From contig JAHAJA010000001.1 in the NCBI GenBank assembly GCA_018372435.1, forward strand, positions 310,001 to 374,000: a DNA stretch of 64,000 bases, read 5' to 3'. Positions 31,145 to 40,368 of this stretch are shown one piece after another; position 1 is the stretch's first letter, and each line of letters starts with the position of its first letter. Origin of the DNA: Clostridiales bacterium. Lineage in GTDB: Bacteria > Bacillota > Clostridia > Lachnospirales > Lachnospiraceae. The position numbers and the translations under genes are program-made. Below the pieces are notes generated by a model. The model was not told the DNA's origin and ran no database searches. It worked only from the letters and a program-made list of their open reading frames with translations.

Positions 31145-33451
31145 ATGCAGGAACCTATATTAGGGTTATCGACTAAAGAAGTAATGGAACACAGAAAAAC
31201 AGAAGATGAGGGGAATTTGAGGTCATCTATTACAAAAACAAAAACGCAGATTGTTAAGGAAAATATATTTACATTATTCAATTTGTTAAATTTCATAATC
31301 GCAGCATTGCTTTTGGGGGTAGGAGCCTATTCTAATCTGTTATTTATTGCGATTATCATACTAAACATAAGTATAGGGATTGCACAGGAACTGAAAGCAA
31401 AAAAAATGGTGGATAACCTGTCCATTCTGAATCGCCCACATGTCACAGTACTAAGGGATGGAAAAGAACTTCTTGTTGAGACAGAAGAAATCGTAAAAGA
31501 TGATGTAATGGTACTAGATAGTGGCAAACAAATTTGTAATGATGCTGTTGTCTTGCGAGGATCATTGGAAGTGAATGAATCACTCTTAACTGGTGAGAGC
31601 GATGCTGTGATCAAAGAGGAGGGAGATGAGCTCTATTCGGGGAGTTTTGTAATCTCCGGCAGATGTTATGCAAAAGTTATACATGTGGGTAGTGAGAATT
31701 ACGCTACTAAATTAGCAGACGATGTAAAAAAGGAAAAACAGGTCCATTCAGAACTTTTAGGTTCAATGAAGAAGGTGACGCGTTTCACAAGTTTCTTAAT
31801 TGTTCCCCTAGGAATTTTACTTTTTATAGAGTCGGTGTTACTGCGACATATGACATTTGCTGATTCTATTATAACTTCCTCAGCGGCACTTTTGGGAATG
31901 TTGCCGAAAGGTCTAGTATTGTTAATTTCGGTATCTCTGGCAACGGGAGTAATACGGTTAGCGAAGATGAAAATCCTGGTACAAAATATCTACTCGCTAG
32001 AGACTCTGGCTCATGTGGACGTTCTCTGTCTGGATAAAACAGGAACTATAACGGATGGTAAAATGAAAGTAAAGACAGTGATTCCTATGACAAAACTTCC
32101 GAAGGAAGAAACAGATGCACTGATTCAGTCTTACCTAGCAGCATGTAATGATAACAATGCAACATTTCAAGCTTTGGAAGAAGAGTTCTCAGCGAAGGCC
32201 ATATATTCACCTGTGGATAGAATATCCTTCTCTTCACACAGAAAGTGGGGAGCTATCAGTTTCAGTGACATGGGTACCGTCTTTGTGGGTGCTCCAGAGC
32301 GTATGATGAAGCATCTACCAAGAGAAGTGGAAGAGCAGATGGAAGCAGGTTATCGAGTGGTGGTGATTGGATATTGTAAGAGAATGTGGAACAATGAAAA
32401 TGAATTGCCCGAGGATATTCAACCTATGTATATTACAATTCTGACAGATACCATTCGAAAAAATACTCGCCAGACACTGGAGTATTTCCGTAATGAGGGC
32501 GTTGATGTAAAAGTCATTTCAGGGGATCATATGAAGACAGTTTCTATAATTGCGAAAAAGGCAGGACTAGAACGGTGGAACGACGCGATAGATTTAAGCA
32601 CAGTAGGAGAAAATGTGAATTATGACAAGATTTGCAAGGAATATGCTGTGTTTGCAAGAGTTACACCAAAACAGAAACAACAGTTGGTACAAGCATTGAA
32701 ACGACAGGGGCATCATGTAGCAATGACAGGAGACGGCGTTAATGATCTACTAGCTCTTAGAGAGGCAGATTGTTCTATAGCTGTAGCAGAGGGAAGTGAT
32801 GCAAGCCGTCAGATTTCCCAAATTGTGTTACTAAATTCTGATTTTACGCATCTTCCTCAAGTAGTGTTAGAGGGAAGAAAGGTAGTAAACAATGTGACAA
32901 GAACCGCAGGGGTATTCTTTATTAAAACTATATACTCTATCCTTGTGTCTTTATTCTGTATCCTGTTAAATATTCCATTTCCTTTCATACCGATACAGAT
33001 TACTTTAATTGATGCTTTTATTGAAGCAGCGCCTTCTTTCCTTACAATCTTTGAATCAAATACGAGAAGAATACATGGGGGCTTTTTAAAGAAAGTATTG
33101 GGAAATGCTGCTCCGTTCGCATTAAGTATTACAATAATGATTGTAATCGTAAGTTTGACCACCCCATTTGACGCAAATCAAAATCAGACAATTATGTATT
33201 TACTTTTGATGATGACGTCCATGATGGCTGTAGTAAAGAGCTGTATTCCATTTACAAAACTCAGAGTATTTACTTGTGCGACTATGATTCTTGGGGCTTT
33301 TGGCGCGCTGGCAGTACTTCCATCACTTTTTGAGGTGTGTACAGTAACGTTTAATATGCTAGGCTATCTAACGATTGCTTTGGCAGGAATGGTTATTCTT
33401 ACAAGTATTTTTATAAAGTTAAAAAAAATACAGGTTATTAGGATAAGGTGA
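31145..33451 (+). CDS. P-type cation-translocating ATPase (CtpE-like)
   Basis: 768 residues. There are ten predicted helices; TGES appears as LTGESDAV, the phosphorylation site is DKTGTIT, and the hinge is MTGDGVNDLLAL. There is no N-terminal heavy-metal (HMA) domain, so it is not a copper/zinc pump. The helix-4 motif, PEGL in the CtpE calcium-pump group, reads MLPKGLVLL here, with Lys for Glu. It is most like the CtpE/YoaB group; the substrate is unsettled. TTGGAGGAAATC precedes the ATG. Terminator at 33524. Confidence 0.85.
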   Translation: MQEPILGLSTKEVMEHRKTEDEGNLRSSITKTKTQIVKENIFTLFNLLNFIIAALLLGVGAYSNLLFIAIIILNISIGIAQELKAKKMVDNLSILNRPHVTVLRDGKELLVETEEIVKDDVMVLDSGKQICNDAVVLRGSLEVNESLLTGESDAVIKEEGDELYSGSFVISGRCYAKVIHVGSENYATKLADDVKKEKQVHSELLGSMKKVTRFTSFLIVPLGILLFIESVLLRHMTFADSIITSSAALLGMLPKGLVLLISVSLATGVIRLAKMKILVQNIYSLETLAHVDVLCLDKTGTITDGKMKVKTVIPMTKLPKEETDALIQSYLAACNDNNATFQALEEEFSAKAIYSPVDRISFSSHRKWGAISFSDMGTVFVGAPERMMKHLPREVEEQMEAGYRVVVIGYCKRMWNNENELPEDIQPMYITILTDTIRKNTRQTLEYFRNEGVDVKVISGDHMKTVSIIAKKAGLERWNDAIDLSTVGENVNYDKICKEYAVFARVTPKQKQQLVQALKRQGHHVAMTGDGVNDLLALREADCSIAVAEGSDASRQISQIVLLNSDFTHLPQVVLEGRKVVNNVTRTAGVFFIKTIYSILVSLFCILLNIPFPFIPIQITLIDAFIEAAPSFLTIFESNTRRIHGGFLKKVLGNAAPFALSITIMIVIVSLTTPFDANQNQTIMYLLLMMTSMMAVVKSCIPFTKLRVFTCATMILGAFGALAVLPSLFEVCTVTFNMLGYLTIALAGMVILTSIFIKLKKIQVIRIR

Positions 33452-33523
33452 GATGTATAGATTGACATTGTTCGTTACGGGAAGTGTCGGGAGCTGGTTA
33501 TCGATTAAATCGGTAATTATTAG

Positions 33524-33562
33524 AATAAGGGCAAAACCTATCAAGTAGGTTTTGTCCTTATT
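33524..33562. terminator. Bidirectional intrinsic terminator
   Basis: AATAAGGGCAAAACCTA pairs with TAGGTTTTGTCCTTATT over a 5-nt loop; A- and T-rich flanks allow use on both strands. Confidence 0.75.
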
Positions 33563-33597
33563 TACAGCATATATCTAATTTATATGTATTGATATTA

Positions 33598-34155
33598 TTA
33601 TAGGCGTGCAAGCAATTCTGTCTTCTTGCTGTTGAATTCTTCTTCGGTTAAAATTCCACTATTTTTTAGTTGAGATAATTTTTCGATTTGTTCTGGTATA
33701 TCATTAGTAGTGATAATTGAAACATTCATTGTACTAGATATGTTGAAATTTAATTTTGCATTAGTAAACGTATTTCTAATTTTCTCCATGATATCTTTCT
33801 TATATGTAATAAGGAGATCGAAACTTTTGGTATTAGTATGTATTTGAATATGACCTCCAGTTATGCCATTACCAGAACAATTAATGGAATTGAGTGTGTC
33901 TAAAGAAAACTCCTCGGTATTTTCAATATTTAAAGATTTATAGACAAAGAAAAAACGTTGATTGGTTAGAACTGAAATACCCGGTAATTTTTCTTGTTTT
34001 CTTATGTTGACAGTAGTGATAATTGCATTAGTTGGAGATATGTATAATATTTTTTCACCTGGTCTTAATTTACTTTCAGCATTTTCAATATTTTTAACAT
34101 TACCAAATGTTTTCACCTCAAATTCTTTTAGAATTTGCTCTGTTTCTCTTTTCAT
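33598..34155 (-). CDS. Bacterial PH-domain protein with C-terminal SHOCT
   Basis: 185 residues. Residues 40-130 form a bacterial PH-like fold (LRPGEKILYISPTNAIITT, SVLTNQRFFFVYKS, DTLNSINCSGNGITGGHIQI). The last 32 residues are a SHOCT module (IEKLSQLKNSGILTEEEFNS). Such proteins are of unknown role, often membrane-associated through partners. AGAGGAGGATC precedes the ATG. It lies in the opposite direction to its neighbours. Confidence 0.65.
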   Translation of the reverse strand: MKRETEQILKEFEVKTFGNVKNIENAESKLRPGEKILYISPTNAIITTVNIRKQEKLPGISVLTNQRFFFVYKSLNIENTEEFSLDTLNSINCSGNGITGGHIQIHTNTKSFDLLITYKKDIMEKIRNTFTNAKLNFNISSTMNVSIITTNDIPEQIEKLSQLKNSGILTEEEFNSKKTELLARL

Positions 34156-34517
34156 TAATAGATCCTCCTCTTTAATTTGTATAATTTTCAGTAATAAAAT
34201 TATTATATATCATACGGGGGAAATGGTAAATATAAGTAAAAATAAATTATGAAAAATCAATTAATGTAGTGTAGGCATTCCATATGAGAAATTTGTTATG
34301 AATAAGGACCAGATAGTTTGTCAAATTTACTAATAGGACGAATAATTGGTAAATATTGATAGTAGAATAGAGTAGTATAGGATAAGCTGTATAGAGCTAA
34401 CCTGTACTTGTGTATTGTCAACTTAGATGTTGCAGAAATGTATACGAGTTTTGCTCAAAAACTAATAATACACAAGCACATCAAGAAAGGACTGCTATAT
34501 AGCAGAAGGTGAGGAGT
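34156..34517 (+). promoter_or_regulatory. Structured 5' region before the MraY-like gene
   Basis: CTTGTGTATT (about 34409) pairs with AATACACAAG (about 34470) around a loop holding CAAC/GTTG. A palindrome, CTGCTATATAGCAG (34490-34503), directly precedes the ribosome site (GAAGGTGAGGAG). It does not match a known riboswitch that I recognise. Confidence 0.35.
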
Positions 34518-35468
34518 ATGTACAAGATATTAAGTAACTATCTGAGTGTGAACCAGATTGTTATGATTGGTATAATTGTTGCTTTTGTTATTACATTTCT
34601 GGCATTAAAGCGCCCGTTACCCTTTCTACCCAGTGACAAAGGACGAGACTATGCACTGAATGGAAACCTATCAAAAGGGAAAATTCGAGGTGTTGGATTA
34701 ACTTTTGTAGTATGCTTTTTAATATGTAGCTTTATATTTCTCCCAGTGGACCGCGAATACGTGATCTATTCCATTCTTTTGTTTGGAGTTATGTTAAGTG
34801 GGTATCTAGATGATGCCTCCGATACTCCATGGAATGAATATAAGAAGGGACTAATTGATCTAATTCTATCAGTAATAACGATTCTAACTTTTATGGATTT
34901 CAATTCGACAACTATCTATATAGGAACTGCGGAGCTTATAATTCCCAAGGTGTTATATATAATTTTAGGAATTATTCTGTTTTGGGTAGCTATTAATGTT
35001 ACAAACTGCTCGGATGGAGTAGACGGATTATGCGCAAGTGTTGCAAGTGTAGTACTTGTATCATTTAGTATTATTTTCAGTCAGACCCTAGGTAAATACG
35101 CCATGGCAAATTTTTTGTTCGTAGCAGTTTTATTGGCGTATCTTTATTTTAATTCTTCGCCTAGTAGTATGTTGATGGGGGATGCTGGCTCACGGGCTTT
35201 GGGATTTTTTATTGCAATCATTACGATTAAGACAGGACATCCGTTCATATTTATCTTGTTGGCAGGGGTATTTCTGATTGATGGTGGTTTGGGCTTAGTT
35301 AAAGTGTTCTTATTACGGTTCTTAAAGATTGGAATTCTGAAGAATACACTAACGCCAATACATGACCATGTCAGGAAGAAGCATCATTGGTCGGATACAC
35401 AAGTTGTTGTACGATTTTTAATTATACAGACATTTTTTTCAATTCTTGCATACGTAATACTAATATAG
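34518..35468 (+). CDS. MraY-like phospho-sugar lipid-carrier transferase
   Basis: 316 residues with about 10 helices. Diagnostic motifs: GYLDDA (Mg-binding Asp pair), NVTNCSDGVDGL, LMGDAGSRALG, and TPIHDHVRKKHHWSDTQVV, the position of the MraY PxHHH motif. These are the active site of the UDP-MurNAc-pentapeptide:undecaprenyl-phosphate transferases. It lies outside a cell-division cluster, so it may be a paralogue or an enzyme for a teichoic or surface polymer. ATG 34518 is preceded by GTGAGGAG; the longer GTG start lies within it. Confidence 0.8.
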   Translation: MYKILSNYLSVNQIVMIGIIVAFVITFLALKRPLPFLPSDKGRDYALNGNLSKGKIRGVGLTFVVCFLICSFIFLPVDREYVIYSILLFGVMLSGYLDDASDTPWNEYKKGLIDLILSVITILTFMDFNSTTIYIGTAELIIPKVLYIILGIILFWVAINVTNCSDGVDGLCASVASVVLVSFSIIFSQTLGKYAMANFLFVAVLLAYLYFNSSPSSMLMGDAGSRALGFFIAIITIKTGHPFIFILLAGVFLIDGGLGLVKVFLLRFLKIGILKNTLTPIHDHVRKKHHWSDTQVVVRFLIIQTFFSILAYVILI

Positions 35469-35632
35469 TTTTGCTAGTTTGTTGCAGTAAATGAATAAGG
35501 TAGTGCTAAGGAACTAACTTAATAAAACAATTTTGCTGAAAAGAGTGTACAAGTAGAATGGTTTCATGTATACTCTTTTGATATGCTAAGATATGGATTA
35601 ACTCGAAACAAGTTTCAAATGGGAGAATTTAC

Positions 35633-36529
35633 ATGGCGGAAAAATTAAGTTTACAGAATATAAAGAATGCAATCGAATCCATGAAATCATTTTTTGATAT
35701 TGTAAGGTTAGTGGATACAACCAAAACAACGGTTATTTCATATGACGAAGAGCTAAATATTCTTAAAGAGCAAGAGCGTTGTTATAAATTATGGAATAAA
35801 GACGTCAGGTGTGAGAATTGTACGAGTATGTGTGGCGCGTTAGAAGGTTGCACTAAGACGAAGTATGAGTTCATAGAAGGTGATCTATATCATGTATCAT
35901 CTAGACCTGTTGTGGTTTGCGATGAATCTGGGAATGAATGTAAGGTAGTTTTGGAGATTATAAACGGAGTATCAGATGATGTACTTTTTCATAAGTTCGG
36001 AGTTAGCGGTCAAATGGACCAAAGTGTAGTTAGTTTAATTTCAGATATCTATCATAAAGTATATGAAGATCCGCTAACGAGGGTCTATAATAGAAGATAT
36101 CTAGATGAATTTATTTACCTCTATAAAAACAACGATGAGGTAGCAAAGCATATTGGTTTTATCATGGCAGATCTAAGTAAATTTAAAGAAATTAATGATT
36201 TGCTTGGACATGACATCGGGGATCGGATATTAATTGAAGTTGCAGCTACACTTAAAGAACATATAGAACCAAGTGATTCCGTTATTCGTATGGGTGGTGA
36301 TGAGTTCGTTATTGTTTTAGCGAATTACACAAAAGAGATGATTGTGGCAAGGATGGAATTATTACGTAAAGAGGTAAACAAGATCTGCTATAATGAACAG
36401 GAACAAAGTTATGTGATTGTGGACATGGGATATTCGTATACAGAAGCATTCAAGACGACAAGAGAATTCGTTGATCAGATGTTGAAAGAAGCCGATGAAT
36501 CCATGTATTTGATGAAAAAACACATATAA
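35633..36529 (+). CDS. GGDEF diguanylate cyclase with Cys-rich N-terminus
   Basis: 298 residues. The C-terminal 165 residues form a GGDEF domain (DPLTRVYNRRYLDEF, IGFIMADLSKFKEINDLLGH, RMGGDEFVIVL), so it should make cyclic di-GMP. No RxxD product-inhibition site precedes the motif (EPSD is found). The N-terminal 120 residues, PAS-like, carry five cysteines in RCENCTSMCGALEGCTKT, a pattern that could bind a metal or Fe-S cluster. AATGGGAG lies upstream of the ATG. It is a single gene. Confidence 0.8.
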   Translation: MAEKLSLQNIKNAIESMKSFFDIVRLVDTTKTTVISYDEELNILKEQERCYKLWNKDVRCENCTSMCGALEGCTKTKYEFIEGDLYHVSSRPVVVCDESGNECKVVLEIINGVSDDVLFHKFGVSGQMDQSVVSLISDIYHKVYEDPLTRVYNRRYLDEFIYLYKNNDEVAKHIGFIMADLSKFKEINDLLGHDIGDRILIEVAATLKEHIEPSDSVIRMGGDEFVIVLANYTKEMIVARMELLRKEVNKICYNEQEQSYVIVDMGYSYTEAFKTTREFVDQMLKEADESMYLMKKHI

Positions 36530-36576
36530 GATAGACAGATAACCCCTCTGTGTATATAGGAGAATAGTCCTCGTAA

Positions 36577-36626
36577 AACACTTTATAGTGTACCTTTAAT
36601 TATACCTATATACAACATATTGTGAA
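36577..36626 (+). promoter_or_regulatory. Two candidate NrdR boxes before nrdD
   Basis: AACACTTTATAGTGTA (36577-36592) and TACAACATATTGTGAA (36611-36626) resemble the ACAC-N8-GTGT NrdR consensus; the second fits the ACACAATATnTTGT form on the minus strand. Their centres are 34 bp apart, slightly more than the usual 31-32. Confidence 0.5.
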
Positions 36627-36716
36627 AAAAATAAATTTTTACCCAAGAAACAATTGAAAAAATCCTTCATAAAGATTATAATGATTATTGCACATTAATT
36701 GGAGGAGAGGTACATT

Positions 36717-38876
36717 ATGAAAATCATAAAACGAAATGGTTCAGAAGAAATTTTTGATCTTAATAAAATTATAGCAGCAGTAATTAAAGCTAGTGATGCA
36801 ACATTGAATTCAATGCTTACAAAGGAGCAAATCAGTGAAATTGCTGACTATGTTGAATATAAATGTCTAAAGATGAATCGAGTAGTATCTGTAGAAGAGA
36901 TCCAAGATATGGTAGAAAACCAAATCATGTCTACGGGAGCATTTGATGTGGCGAAATCGTATGTCAGATACCGATATAAACGTTCTCTTGTACGTAAAGC
37001 AAACACAACAGATAATACGATACTATCACTGATTGAATGTAATAACGAAGAGGTAAAACAGGAGAATTCCAATAAGAATCCTACTGTAAATAGTGTACAA
37101 CGTGATTACATGGCGGGTGAAGTTAGTAAGGACATAACAAGAAGATTACTCCTTCCAGCTGATATTGTGGAAGCTGATAAAGAGGGTATAATACATTTCC
37201 ATGATTCCGATTATTATGCACAACATATGCACAACTGTGATTTGATTAATCTTGAAGATATGCTTCAAAACGGTACAGTAATTAGTGAAACATTAATTGA
37301 AAAACCACATAGCTTTTCCACTGCTTGTAATATCGCAACACAGATTATTGCACAAGTTGCAAGTAGCCAATATGGTGGACAAAGTATCAGTTTAGCACAT
37401 CTTGCGCCATTTGTTCAGATTTCTCGTGATAAGATACGTAGGGATTTAATTGAAGAAATAGAACTATTAGGAACAGAAGCATCCGAAGAATTGATCAGTA
37501 AGTTGGTAGAGAAGAGATTAAGAAAAGAGATTACAAAGGGTGTTCAAACAATTCAATATCAGGTAGTTACACTTATGACTACCAATGGTCAAGCACCGTT
37601 TTTAACTGTTTTCATGTATCTGAATGAAGCAAAGAATGAGCAGGAGAAGAAGGATCTCTCCTTAATTATAGAAGAAACATTAAAACAAAGATATCAAGGT
37701 GTTAAGAATGAAGCAGGAGTTTGGGTTACACCAGCATTCCCTAAATTAATCTATGTTCTTGAAGAGGATAATATCAGTGAAGATTCTGAGTACTATTACT
37801 TAACAGAGTTAGCAGCAAAATGTACGACGAAGAGAATGGTTCCAGATTACATCTCTGAAAAGATGATGAGAGAATTAAAAGAAGGAAACTGTTTCCCTGT
37901 TATGGGTTGTAGAAGTGCGTTAAGTCCATGGAAAGATGAGAATGGAAATTACAAGTTCTACGGACGTTTTAACCAAGGTGTTGTTACCATCAACCTTGTA
38001 GACGTGGCTTTATCATCGGGTAGAGATATGGACAAGTTCTGGAAGATATTTGATGAGAGATTAGAGCTTTGTTATAAAGGTTTAATGTGTCGCCACAATC
38101 GTTTGAAGGGAACTTTATCCGATGCAGCACCAATTCTATGGCAATATGGTGCACTAGCAAGACTTAAGAAAGGTGAAACAATCGATAGCTTACTATATGG
38201 CGGATATTCTACAATCTCACTTGGTTATGCAGGATTATATGAATGTGTAAAATACATGACAGGAGAGTCTCATACCAATCCTGAAATTACACCTTTTGCA
38301 CTTGAAGTTATGCAATATATGAATGATGCTTGCGATAAGTGGAAAGAAGAGACGAATATCGCTTTCAGTACGTATGGATCACCAATTGAAAGTACAACTT
38401 ATAAGTTTGCAAAATGCTTACAAAAACGATTTGGTATAGTCGAGGGTGTTACGGATAAGAGCTATATCACAAATAGTTATCATGTGAATGTATCAGAGCC
38501 GATCGATGCATTCTCCAAATTAAAATTTGAATCAAAATTCCAAGCCCTATCTTCAGGTGGTGCCGTAAGTTACGTGGAAGTTCCTAACATGCAAAACAAC
38601 ATTCCAGCGGTTCTTGAGATAATTAAGTTCATCTACAATAACATTATGTATGCGGAGTTGAATACAAAGAGTGATTATTGTCAGGAGTGTGGATTTGACG
38701 GTGAGATCAAGATTGTGAATGAAGAGGGTGGCAAACTTATATGGGAGTGTCCAAATTGCAGTAATCGTGATCAGGATACACTGAATGTAGCTCGTAGAAC
38801 TTGTGGATATATAGGAACACAATTCTGGAATCAAGGAAGAACGCAAGAGATTAAAGAAAGGGTGCTTCATTTATAG
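36717..38876 (+). CDS. nrdD: Anaerobic (class III) ribonucleotide triphosphate reductase
   Basis: 719 residues. An N-terminal ATP-cone (KIIKRNGSEEIFDLNKII) provides allosteric control; the glycyl-radical barrel follows. The C-terminus holds the zinc site (CQECGFDG and CPNCSN) and the glycyl-radical loop RTCGYIGTQFWNQGR. ATG 36717 sits after GGAGGAGAGG; the frame upstream has no site. The enzyme reduces ribonucleoside triphosphates with formate under anoxia. Its activase is the next gene, 38877, beginning directly after its stop. Confidence 0.96.
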   Translation: MKIIKRNGSEEIFDLNKIIAAVIKASDATLNSMLTKEQISEIADYVEYKCLKMNRVVSVEEIQDMVENQIMSTGAFDVAKSYVRYRYKRSLVRKANTTDNTILSLIECNNEEVKQENSNKNPTVNSVQRDYMAGEVSKDITRRLLLPADIVEADKEGIIHFHDSDYYAQHMHNCDLINLEDMLQNGTVISETLIEKPHSFSTACNIATQIIAQVASSQYGGQSISLAHLAPFVQISRDKIRRDLIEEIELLGTEASEELISKLVEKRLRKEITKGVQTIQYQVVTLMTTNGQAPFLTVFMYLNEAKNEQEKKDLSLIIEETLKQRYQGVKNEAGVWVTPAFPKLIYVLEEDNISEDSEYYYLTELAAKCTTKRMVPDYISEKMMRELKEGNCFPVMGCRSALSPWKDENGNYKFYGRFNQGVVTINLVDVALSSGRDMDKFWKIFDERLELCYKGLMCRHNRLKGTLSDAAPILWQYGALARLKKGETIDSLLYGGYSTISLGYAGLYECVKYMTGESHTNPEITPFALEVMQYMNDACDKWKEETNIAFSTYGSPIESTTYKFAKCLQKRFGIVEGVTDKSYITNSYHVNVSEPIDAFSKLKFESKFQALSSGGAVSYVEVPNMQNNIPAVLEIIKFIYNNIMYAELNTKSDYCQECGFDGEIKIVNEEGGKLIWECPNCSNRDQDTLNVARRTCGYIGTQFWNQGRTQEIKERVLHL

Positions 38877-39401
38877 ATGAATTATGGTGCAATAAAAAAA
38901 TACGATATTGCTAATGGGGAGGGCGTCAGAGTTTCTTTGTTTGTATCTGGCTGTACCCATCAGTGTAAAGGTTGTTTTAATTATGAAGCGTGGGATTTCA
39001 CATTTGGTAAACATTTTACAGCGGATACCGCGAACGAGATATTAGAAGCGCTGGAACCTTCGTTCATTAATGGACTTTCACTCCTTGGAGGAGAACCGTT
39101 TGAACGACCAAATCAAGAAGTACTTTTACCATTCTTACACATAGTGAAAGAGAAATACCCACAGAAGAATATCTGGTGCTATACAGGATATACACTAGAG
39201 GATGATTTACTAAGTGAGAGTAGAGCACGATGTGAACATACCGATGAGATGCTTGGTTTAATTGATGTCTTAGTGGATGGAGAATTCAAAGAAGAGTTAA
39301 AGGACATTACATTAGCATTCCGTGGTTCCTCCAATCAAAGAATTATTGATGTGAAAGAGTCTTTGAAACAAGGTAAGACAATTTTATGGAAGTTAAGATA
39401 A
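38877..39401 (+). CDS. nrdG: Anaerobic ribonucleotide reductase activating protein
   Basis: 174 residues; a radical-SAM activase with the family Fe-S pattern CTHQCKGCFN (Cys-x3-Cys-x2-Cys), LLGGEPFERP and SAM-binding residues. It generates the glycyl radical on NrdD using SAM and reduced flavodoxin. It starts at the base after the nrdD stop, so the two genes form one operon, probably controlled by NrdR boxes upstream of nrdD. Confidence 0.95.
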   Translation: MNYGAIKKYDIANGEGVRVSLFVSGCTHQCKGCFNYEAWDFTFGKHFTADTANEILEALEPSFINGLSLLGGEPFERPNQEVLLPFLHIVKEKYPQKNIWCYTGYTLEDDLLSESRARCEHTDEMLGLIDVLVDGEFKEELKDITLAFRGSSNQRIIDVKESLKQGKTILWKLR

Positions 39402-39458
39402 TGATTTAACATTATTGATAACACAAGCCATTTTGTATCACAATCATAATAACAGAAC

Positions 39459-39509
39459 AAAATATATCGCACGAACGTACCTAGAAGTATGGTGTTCGTG
39501 CGATATTTT
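39459..39509. terminator. Intrinsic terminator of nrdDG
   Basis: AAAATATATCGCACGAAC pairs with GTTCGTGCGATATTTT (one bulge) and ends in a T-run. Confidence 0.75.
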
Positions 39510-39602
39510 ATGGAAAACAAGAAGATTACGTAAGCCGAGGAAAATCGTTTTCTAAGGAAAACTATAAGAGATTTACAACAGTTAAAGGTACAGGAAGAGA
39601 AA

Positions 39603-40220
39603 ATGAAATACGAATTAAGACTAGAAGGCGTGACAAAAAGATACGAAGGACATACAATAGTAGAAAATATTAGTTTAGCAATTAACAAAGGAACCGTTGT
39701 TGGTTTTGTTGGATCGAATTATGAAAAGGTATCCTTGTTTATGCAGTTATTAGCGGGAGAAATAACGCCGTGCCAAGGAGAAATATATTATAAAGATGAG
39801 AGTCTCAGACTGTATGGGCAAGTTCCTAGACATGTTGGAGTTTATATATCAGATATTGGTTTTCTAACAGAGTATACAGGCTTTAAAAATCTCAAATACA
39901 TCGCAGGAATCAATGAAATAGCTGGAGAAAAGGAAATATGCGAGGCAATGACATTCGTAGGAATATCGCCAACGAATAACCGAAAGGTACTACGATATTC
40001 AGACCGTATGCGTCAAAAACTCAGTATTGCACAGGCAATTATGGAAGGGCAGAAGATGTTATTAATTGATGCAGGAGTCTTCACCGCTGCAAACGAAGGA
40101 AACCATGCAGACATACGAAAGATTCTAGCAAAGCTTAAAAAGCTTGGCTGTACCATTGGAATCGCTAGCGAGAGAGAAGAATATATCGAACGAATCTGTG
40201 ATGAGATCGTTTTTATCTAA
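39603..40220 (+). CDS. ABC ATPase-like protein with degenerate catalytic motifs
   Basis: 205 residues. The fold is that of an ABC ATP-binding subunit, but each catalytic motif has decayed while the frame is intact: Walker A GFVGSNYEKVSLFMQ (Gly lost), signature YSDRMRQ in place of LSGGQ, Walker B LLIDAG lacking Glu, and no switch His (ASEREEY). It has no permease partner. Flanking hairpins (39459; 40226) insulate it. It is probably a pseudo-ATPase with a regulatory or scaffold role, or a gene beginning to decay. CAGGAAGAG precedes the ATG. Confidence 0.75.
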   Translation: MKYELRLEGVTKRYEGHTIVENISLAINKGTVVGFVGSNYEKVSLFMQLLAGEITPCQGEIYYKDESLRLYGQVPRHVGVYISDIGFLTEYTGFKNLKYIAGINEIAGEKEICEAMTFVGISPTNNRKVLRYSDRMRQKLSIAQAIMEGQKMLLIDAGVFTAANEGNHADIRKILAKLKKLGCTIGIASEREEYIERICDEIVFI

Positions 40221-40225
40221 TCAAG

Positions 40226-40264
40226 ATGTACGGAATTATCTAGAGGATAGTTTCGTACATTTTA
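40226..40264. terminator. Intrinsic terminator
   Basis: ATGTACGGAATTATC pairs with GATAGTTTCGTACAT over a 5-nt loop, followed by TTTT. Confidence 0.7.
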
Positions 40265-40368
40265 TCATATCATAATGAAAGAAATATTATAGAAAAATAA
40301 TTTCCATATATACGTGGGGAGGGAATGGGTAGAATAATTCTCCCAATCATAATATTGGAGGCCTCTAT

